DNA from: Acidobacteriota bacterium
GTDB taxonomy: Bacteria; Acidobacteriota; Vicinamibacteria; Vicinamibacterales; 2-12-FULL-66-21
DNA: 5,675 bases
Direction: 5' to 3'
Assembly: GCA_020200195.1 (NCBI GenBank)
Contig: JAIVJE010000206.1
Location: 1 to 5,675, forward strand
The stretch's first letter is position 1. Each line of letters starts with the position of its first letter. The translations under genes and the position numbers were made by a program. This document shows, in pieces, positions 1-4,267 of the stretch. Below the pieces are notes generated by a model. It was not told where the DNA came from and did not search any database. It worked only from the letters and a program-made list of their open reading frames with translations.

Positions 1-1
1 G

Positions 2-356
2 GATTTCGGGATCCGGCCCGTGATGCGCATGTCGCACCAGATGCTCTACTCACCGTTTCCCGATGGCCAGTCGCGCCGCCCGCTCCTGATCGTGACCAAA
101 CAGTTGTACGCCGCGCACTACCTCGACGCGGCGCTCAGCATCACCCTCGCGCTCGACACGGACCGCAGCGCCTGCGCGCAGACGGCTCAGGCTGCCGAGG
201 GCTCCGGGCAGGAGTTCTACTCATCCAGGTCAACCGGGCGCGGACGCGTTCGCTGAGCGGGTTCCTCCGCACTATGGTGCGAGCGACGTCCTGCGCCGCA
301 GCCGCGACCTGATGGACAGGACACTGCGGGTCACCAAACAGGCGCTGGAACGCTGA
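2..356 (+). pseudogene. 3' part of an unnamed conserved gene, broken by two apparent single-base deletions
   Basis: I recognise no named family. The gene enters from the left edge in the frame of position 2, reading DFGIRPVMRMSHQMLYSPFP onwards. That frame runs to a stop at 254-256, but its tail after GQEFY looks like non-coding translation. Moving to the next frame near 218-222 gives a plausible continuation (LIQVNRARTRSLSGFLRTMV). A second move near 286-290 gives VLRRSRDLMDRTLRVTKQAL and a natural stop at 354-356. Each shift is repaired by adding one base: a C after the TAC codon at 218-220, and a G after the ACG codon at 286-288. The rebuilt end is basic and rich in Arg, as in a nucleic-acid- or membrane-associated tail, but no function can be assigned. 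It converges on the phzF-like gene. It could be a decaying gene or an intact gene with sequence errors; the two cannot be separated here. Confidence 0.6.
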
Positions 357-359
357 GCG

Positions 360-464
360 CACGTCGCACTCGCACTGGCACGTTGCACGTGGCACCGCCC
401 GTCGCACGCTGAACGTCGCACGTCGCACCGAACGTTGAACGTTGCCCGTCGAACGTTGAACGTG
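360..464. repeat. Degenerate 7-bp tandem repeat block, consensus (C/A)ACGT(T/C)G
   Basis: The whole gap between the two convergent gene ends can be read as about 15 imperfect heptamers, such as CACGTCG, CACGTTG, CACGTGG, AACGTCG and AACGTTG, with some units shortened to 5 or 6 bases. The right part (from about 413) is the most regular. The left part is more diverged and favours the CAC form, while the right part favours the AAC form. Many units contain the self-complementary cores ACGT or AACGTT, so folding on either strand is possible, but no strong hairpin plus T-run terminator is present. Confidence 0.7.
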
Positions 465-465
465 C

Positions 466-1383
466 TCAGACCTCCACCTCCCCCCGTCCCACCATCACGG
501 ACTTGCCGCCGACGCGGACGCGAGTGATAGCCTCGCCGCTGCTCTCGATCGAGATATGGATCCGGCTGGGGCGCCCCATCGCAACGCCTTGCAGGCTGAT
601 CATCGATCGCGCCTGGTCGGCCGTGACGACGCGGTAATGGAGGAGGTAGCACCCGAGAGGACCGCTGGCGGCGCCCGTCGCGGGATCCTCCACAATGCCG
701 AAGTCTGGCGCGAGCATGCGGCTGTAGATCGTCTCATCTCCGCCTCCCGCGCGATCCGTGGTGAAAAAGAAGACCGGCCGCTCCTCGAAGCCGGAGTCGC
801 GACACAGGCGCGCGAGTGCTTTTCGATCGATGGCGACAAGATCGACCGCGGTACGCGTCGCGACAGGAACGAATAGAAAAGGCACGCCGCAGGAGACGAC
901 CTGCGCGGGCAGATCGGCGGTGAGGTCCGGCCGTTCGAGGCCGACAGCCTGAGCCAGCGCCCCGCGATCGTCGATCACGGAGCCGAACGACGGGAGCGTC
1001 TGTGTCATCCAGGCGAACGACAACGCAGCGCTGCTCCATTCGAGCGACACGGGTGTCGGTCCGACCCCCAACTCGAAGACGAAGTCCGGCCGTCCGGGCG
1101 CGATCATCCCGTCAGCCGCGAGGGCGAACGTGCTGCCGATCGTCGGATGGCCGGCCATCGGGAGCTCGTCGCCAGGCGTGAAGATCCGCATGCGCACGTC
1201 GCCCCCCGCTTCGGGCGGGAAAATGAACGTGGATTCGGAAAACGCCATCTCCACGGCAATCTTCTGCATGACATCGGCGGTCAACCCATCAGGTTCCGGG
1301 AACACGGCGAGCTGGTTGCCTTCGAAGCGCCGATCGGTGAAGACGTCGAGGTGGAGGTAGCGATAGGTGGGCATGCGCGGCAT
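466..1383 (-). CDS. PhzF family isomerase/epimerase, complete
   Basis: This encodes a 305-residue protein of the PhzF (diaminopimelate-epimerase-like) fold, a cytosolic family with two alpha/beta halves and an active site between them. Landmarks in order are: the N-terminal strand ending FEGNQLAVF (20-28); MAFSESTF (46-53) with the probable catalytic Glu50; FTPGDELPMAGHPTIGST (68-85) with His79; and GIVEDPATGAASGPLGCYLL (229-248) with Asp233. From memory these match Glu45, His74 and Asp208 of Pseudomonas PhzF. The length is normal for the family. The ATG at 1383 is chosen because GGGGAG (1395-1390) lies 6 bases upstream and because homology begins at once (YRYLHLDVFTD). Reading further upstream gives only a low-complexity Arg/Ala-rich extension. 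No phenazine genes are nearby, so the substrate is unknown and the symbol phzF is not justified. It is transcribed alone, away from the topoisomerase gene. Confidence 0.93.
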   Translation of the reverse strand: MPRMPTYRYLHLDVFTDRRFEGNQLAVFPEPDGLTADVMQKIAVEMAFSESTFIFPPEAGGDVRMRIFTPGDELPMAGHPTIGSTFALAADGMIAPGRPDFVFELGVGPTPVSLEWSSAALSFAWMTQTLPSFGSVIDDRGALAQAVGLERPDLTADLPAQVVSCGVPFLFVPVATRTAVDLVAIDRKALARLCRDSGFEERPVFFFTTDRAGGGDETIYSRMLAPDFGIVEDPATGAASGPLGCYLLHYRVVTADQARSMISLQGVAMGRPSRIHISIESSGEAITRVRVGGKSVMVGRGEVEV

Positions 1384-1389
1384 TGTAGG

Positions 1390-1410
1390 CTCCCCATTCG
1401 TCAGGAATGG
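1390..1410 (-). promoter_or_regulatory. Shine-Dalgarno and overlapping 6-5-6 inverted repeat before the PhzF-family gene
   Basis: On the minus strand GGGGAG (1395-1390) is a good ribosome-binding site 6 bases from the ATG. Immediately upstream is a perfect inverted repeat, CCATTC-5 nt-GAATGG (1394-1410), that shares two bases with it. The hairpin would leave the GGAG core unpaired. A weak -10-like TACCAT (1412-1407) overlaps one arm, but no convincing -35 is seen. The ribosome site is firm. The dyad as an operator or a translational control hairpin is inference. Confidence 0.5.
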
Positions 1411-1586
1411 TAGCCAATGCAGGGACGGTCCTACACGGTGCGGCCGCCACCGGCACACTGCGTCTCTGTCTAGCTCCCGCGCTGGTCGCGCAGCGGCAGC
1501 TCCGCCTGTCCGCTGCCCACTCCGCAACCCGACGCACTGCGAAGCGGGGAATTGGGCGCAGCGATTCCTCGCGGCGACTTCCCGGT

Positions 1587-1610
1587 GGCGTCCGGCTTAA
1601 GCCGGACGCC
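1587..1610. repeat. Perfect 24-bp palindrome, copy 1 of a TCCGGCTnnAGCCGGA repeat
   Basis: The 12-base arm GGCGTCCGGCTT is followed directly by its exact reverse complement, with centre CTTAAG. As single-stranded RNA or DNA it would form a strong GC-rich hairpin with a minimal loop. It has no T-run, so it is not a classical terminator. It shares the core TCCGGCTnnAGCCGGA with the copy at 1672-1689, which marks it as a REP-like dispersed element rather than a single regulatory site. Confidence 0.85.
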
Positions 1611-1620
1611 TAAGCACACT

Positions 1621-1640
1621 CGATCCCTGAACCGAACACT
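1621..1640. repeat. Degenerate middle copy of the TCCGGCT repeat
   Basis: CGATCCCTGAACCGAACACT aligns with the repeat at 1670-1692 if three bases are removed (GG from the first arm, G from the second) and two G-to-A changes are allowed. The following bases, to about 1652, also match the sequence after the right-hand copy with only transition differences. The symmetry is largely lost, so this looks like a decayed copy of the element. Confidence 0.45.
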
Positions 1641-1671
1641 GCAACTGAGGACGACGGCACCTCACGCTGCG

Positions 1672-1689
1672 GTCCGGCTGAAGCCGGAC
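1672..1689. repeat. 18-bp inverted repeat, copy 3 of the TCCGGCTnnAGCCGGA element
   Basis: The arms GTCCGGCT and AGCCGGAC are perfect around a GA centre. The adjoining ACACTACGACTGAG resembles the sequence after the middle copy. I recall GTCCGGCTGAAGCCGGACAC as a frequent intergenic element in Vicinamibacteria-type genomes, where it produces spurious VRLKPDTT peptides. That recollection is unverified. Confidence 0.8.
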
Positions 1690-1744
1690 ACTACGACTGA
1701 GAACACTTCCGCCTGCGTGATCCGCGTCGAATCAAGCCACCACC

Positions 1745-1760
1745 GGCGCAACAGTGCGCC
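1745..1760. repeat. Hairpin dyad GGCGCA-ACAG-TGCGCC
   Basis: These are perfect 6-base arms around a 4-base loop, strongly GC. There is no T-run after it on either strand, so termination is not supported. It lies 6 bases before another dyad, ACTTGG-C-CCAAGT (1767-1779). The two together could be an operator or structured leader for one of the divergent genes, but this is speculative. Confidence 0.5.
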
Positions 1761-1766
1761 TGGCTG

Positions 1767-1779
1767 ACTTGGCCCAAGT
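1767..1779. repeat. 13-bp near-perfect palindrome ACTTGGCCCAAGT
   Basis: This dyad is symmetric about a single central C, so it suits a dimeric DNA-binding protein better than an RNA hairpin (at most a 5-bp stem with a 3-base loop). It lies about 120 bp upstream of the putative topoisomerase promoter, so any link to that gene is weak. Confidence 0.35.
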
Positions 1780-1901
1780 ACATCCCATAGTCGCCGCGGC
1801 ATCGAAGAGTATGAGCTGCGACCGATTCCCGGATTGCGTAGTGGGCAGCGGCCAGCGTGGCGGCGGCGCGCGCGGGCGGCGGTCTCATACGGAAGCGCGT
1901 C

Positions 1902-1910
1902 TGCTATCCT
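1902..1910 (+). promoter_or_regulatory. Candidate extended -10 promoter for the topoisomerase gene (TGCTATCCT)
   Basis: TATCCT preceded by TG one base away gives an extended -10 element. The -35 region 17 bases upstream (GTCTCA) is poor, which the extended -10 could compensate. Transcription would start near 1916-1918, leaving a leader of about 14 bases that contains the ribosome-binding site. This is the best promoter candidate in the intergenic region, but it is judged by eye only. Confidence 0.4.
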
Positions 1911-1919
1911 GACGCTTTC

Positions 1920-1925
1920 GGAGGA
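1920..1925 (+). promoter_or_regulatory. Ribosome-binding site GGAGGA that fixes a TTG start
   Basis: A near-ideal Shine-Dalgarno lies 5 bases before TTG at 1931. The first internal Met codon in this frame is residue 79, already inside the conserved catalytic core, so TTG is the only sensible start. Confidence 0.85.
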
Positions 1926-1930
1926 CTCTG

Positions 1931-4234
1931 TTGGCGAAACGGTCGAAGAAAGGCCACGCGTCGCTGTTTGACGACGATGGCGGCGGCGCGGTGGTGGATG
2001 CAGAGGGTCGGGGCGGTGGATCGGGCGAGCCGGAGCCGGTTGCGCTCCACGAAGCCGCGCAGGTCAGGTATCTCAACTACGCGCTCTCGGTCATCACGTC
2101 ACGGGCGCTCCCAGACGTACGCGACGGGCTGAAGCCGGTGCAGCGCCGCATCCTCTATACGATGTGGCAGCAGAATCTCACCGCCGACGCCAAACATCGC
2201 AAGTGCGCCAAGGTCGTCGGTGACGTGATGGGCAACTACCATCCGCACGGCGACTCGGCGCTCTACGAGACGCTCGTCCGGATGGCGCAGCCCTTTTCGC
2301 TCCGGTATCCCCTCGTGGACGGCTCCGGCAACTTCGGGTCGCTCGACGGCGACAGCGCAGCGGCGATGCGCTACACCGAGTGTCGTCTGGCCCGGCTCAG
2401 CGACGAGCTGCTCACCGAGATCGATCAGGCGACCGTGCCGTTCCGGCCCAACTACGATGGCACCCGCTCCGAGCCGGTCGTCCTGCCGTCGCGCATTCCC
2501 AACCTGCTGATCAACGGCGCGACCGGCATCGCCGTAGGGATGGCGACGAACATCCCGCCTCACAATCTTGGTGAAGTGTGTACGGCGCTCTTCAAGCTGC
2601 TGGACAATCCGGATCTGAGCAGCGTGCAGTTGTGCCGCTACGTCAAAGGGCCCGACTTCCCGACCGGCGGCCAGATGCTGAACTCGCCGGAGGAGCTGAA
2701 ACAGATCTACAAATCCGGATCCGGTGCGATCCGTCTTCGCGCCACGTGGGAGGAGGGCCCCGTCACGCGTGGCGGCAAGACGATCTACATCACCAGCGTC
2801 CCGTACACAGACGTCCGCATCGCGCTCGAGCTGAAGAAGGATTCCGACGAGAAGATGGTGATGGCGTATCTGTTCAAACATACGCCACTGCAGTCCAGCT
2901 TCATCGTCAACCTGACCTGCCTGATCCCGACCGAGAACCCGGACGTTGGCCGGCCCGAGCGGCTGGATCTTCACGCGATGCTCTGGCACTTCCTCCACTT
3001 CCGGCTGGACGTAGTGACCAGGCGGCTCGAGCACGAGCTCAACGCGCAGAAAAAGCGCATCCATCTCCTCGAGGGGTTCGAGAAGGTCTTCGACGCCCTC
3101 GACGAGATCCTCAAGATCGTGCGCAAGTCCGAGGGCAAGGCGGACGCGGCGCAGCAGATCATCAAGCGGTTCGGCCTCGACGCAGAGCAGACGGACGCGG
3201 TACTCGAGTTGAAGATCTACCGCCTGGCGAAACTCGAGATCCTGATCATCCGGAAGGAGCTGGAAGACCGGCGGCGCCGGACGAGGCAGATCCAGACGCT
3301 GCTCAAGGACGAGCAGAGCCGCTGGGACATCGTCCGCATCGAGATCGAGGAGATGCAGAAGAAGTATGGCGACGCGCGGCGGACGAGCATCTCGAGCGAC
3401 GAGGGCGAGGCGGAATACTCCGCCGAAGATTTCATCATCGAGGAAGACAACATCGTGCTCGTGTCCCGCGACGGCTGGGTGAAGCGTCAGAAAGAGGTCC
3501 GCGATATCTCGGCGACCCGCGTGCGCGAGGGTGATGCCGTGCTCGCGGTGCTGGCTGGAAGCACGCGGGCTTCCGTCGTGTTTTTCAGCAGCTTCGGTGT
3601 GGCCTACACGGCGCGCATCACGGACATTCCGGCATCGACGGGCTACGGCGAGCCGATCCAGCGCTTGTTCAAGCTCAAGGACGGCGAACGGATCGTGAAT
3701 GCGATGAGTCTCGATCCGAGGGCTGCCGGGAGTATCACCGCGAAGAAGGAAAGCGCCGAACCGCCCGTGCACGCGGTGGCCGTGACCAGCGACGGCTACA
3801 GCATGCGGTTCAGCCTCGAGCCGTTCATCGAGCCCAGCACGCGCGCCGGCCGCAGATACGCGCGCGCGGCCAAGCGTGCGGAAGTGGTGGGCGTGGCGCG
3901 CGTGACGGGGGAAGAGATTCTGATCGCGGCGACCCGCGACGCGCGCGCCATCCTGACCAGGGTCGACGAGATCAATTTCCTGTCGGGCGCCGGCCGCGGC
4001 GTCATCCTGATCAAGCTTGTCTCCGACACTGACCGCGTGCTCGGGTTCATCGCATCGACTGGCGACCGGGATCTGCTGACGGTCGAGACGACTCGCGGTG
4101 CGGAGCAGACGATCAGCACCACGAAGTACGAAGTCACCGGGCGCGGCGGGAAGGGACGCGAGCTCCTGCAGCGGGGCCAGTTCACGAAGATTGTATGGCC
4201 CACGCCCGACGTGCCCCAGCCATTCGCCGAATAG
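1931..4234 (+). CDS. gyrA/parC: Type IIA DNA topoisomerase subunit A (GyrA/ParC family), complete, with a tower deletion
   Basis: This 767-residue cytosolic protein is the DNA breakage-reunion subunit, which works with a GyrB/ParE ATPase not present here. A Gly/Asp-rich leader (1-38) precedes the winged-helix core. RYLNYALSVITSRALPDVRD (46-65), HPHGDSALYE (104-113) and AAMRYTE (144-150) follow, with catalytic Tyr148 and Arg147. Ser109 and Glu113 occupy the quinolone-resistance positions (E. coli GyrA 83 and 87) in unmutated form. Ile200 in NGATGIAVGMATNIPPHN matches the DNA-intercalating Ile174. A coiled-coil and C-gate span about 360-480. A C-terminal beta-pinwheel from about 505 shows five blade motifs (508, 549, 614, 662, 714). 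Two oddities: residues corresponding to about 268-299 of E. coli GyrA are absent between Thr293 and Asp294, and the only GyrA-box-like motif (TGRGGKG, 736-742) is in the last blade. Core motifs look GyrA-like, but lack of a blade-1 box fits topo IV, so the subtype stays open. Confidence 0.95.
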   Translation: MAKRSKKGHASLFDDDGGGAVVDAEGRGGGSGEPEPVALHEAAQVRYLNYALSVITSRALPDVRDGLKPVQRRILYTMWQQNLTADAKHRKCAKVVGDVMGNYHPHGDSALYETLVRMAQPFSLRYPLVDGSGNFGSLDGDSAAAMRYTECRLARLSDELLTEIDQATVPFRPNYDGTRSEPVVLPSRIPNLLINGATGIAVGMATNIPPHNLGEVCTALFKLLDNPDLSSVQLCRYVKGPDFPTGGQMLNSPEELKQIYKSGSGAIRLRATWEEGPVTRGGKTIYITSVPYTDVRIALELKKDSDEKMVMAYLFKHTPLQSSFIVNLTCLIPTENPDVGRPERLDLHAMLWHFLHFRLDVVTRRLEHELNAQKKRIHLLEGFEKVFDALDEILKIVRKSEGKADAAQQIIKRFGLDAEQTDAVLELKIYRLAKLEILIIRKELEDRRRRTRQIQTLLKDEQSRWDIVRIEIEEMQKKYGDARRTSISSDEGEAEYSAEDFIIEEDNIVLVSRDGWVKRQKEVRDISATRVREGDAVLAVLAGSTRASVVFFSSFGVAYTARITDIPASTGYGEPIQRLFKLKDGERIVNAMSLDPRAAGSITAKKESAEPPVHAVAVTSDGYSMRFSLEPFIEPSTRAGRRYARAAKRAEVVGVARVTGEEILIAATRDARAILTRVDEINFLSGAGRGVILIKLVSDTDRVLGFIASTGDRDLLTVETTRGAEQTISTTKYEVTGRGGKGRELLQRGQFTKIVWPTPDVPQPFAE

Positions 4235-4253
4235 TCTCGCGCTCAGGAGCGAG

Positions 4254-4259
4254 TAGAAT
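4254..4259 (+). promoter_or_regulatory. Possible -10 element (TAGAAT) just before the propeller gene
   Basis: TAGAAT differs from TATAAT at one base and ends 8 bases before the ATG at 4268. A transcript from it would start at or next to the ATG, that is, leaderless. The nearest ribosome-site-like AGGAG (4245-4249) is 18 bases from the ATG, too far for normal use, which fits a leaderless mRNA. No -35 is seen. Read-through from the topoisomerase gene is the alternative. Confidence 0.3.
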
Positions 4260-4267
4260 TCGGCGAC

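Larger units (their letters stand above)
1384..1930. other. Divergent intergenic region without a recognisable gene
   Basis: This 547-bp stretch separates two divergently transcribed genes. Short open frames cross it on both strands, but their translations are low-complexity Arg/Ser/Ala/Pro strings without motifs or good start signals. No tRNA-like cloverleaf or other RNA gene was recognised. The left third (about 1411-1580) has no clear signal beyond a modest dyad (CGCTG and CAGCG around 1480-1495). The middle carries the palindromic repeat cluster and two further dyads, and the right end carries a GC-only stretch (about 1843-1882) followed by the topoisomerase promoter. Confidence 0.7.

Noticed and set aside
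1384..1527. Extension of the PhzF-family protein to an upstream start at 1527
   Set aside because: The extra 48 residues are low-complexity, while ATG 1383 has a well-spaced Shine-Dalgarno and family similarity starts directly after it.
1587..1689. CRISPR array
   Set aside because: The copies are palindromic, unequal in spacing and only three in number, with no uniform repeat and spacer lengths and no cas genes.
2243..2272. Quinolone-resistance mutation in the topoisomerase
   Set aside because: The codons at the two classical positions encode Ser109 and Glu113, the ordinary residues, so no resistance change is visible.
2578..3534. A 318-codon plus-strand frame inside the topoisomerase gene
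   Set aside because: The translation is an Arg/Ala/Gly/Asp/Pro-rich shifted reading of the conserved coiled-coil region. The true frame has continuous family homology across it.
4235..4253. Hairpin terminator after the topoisomerase gene (CTCGCGCTC..GAGCGAG)
   Set aside because: The loop would be only two bases, the stem is bulged, and no T-run follows.
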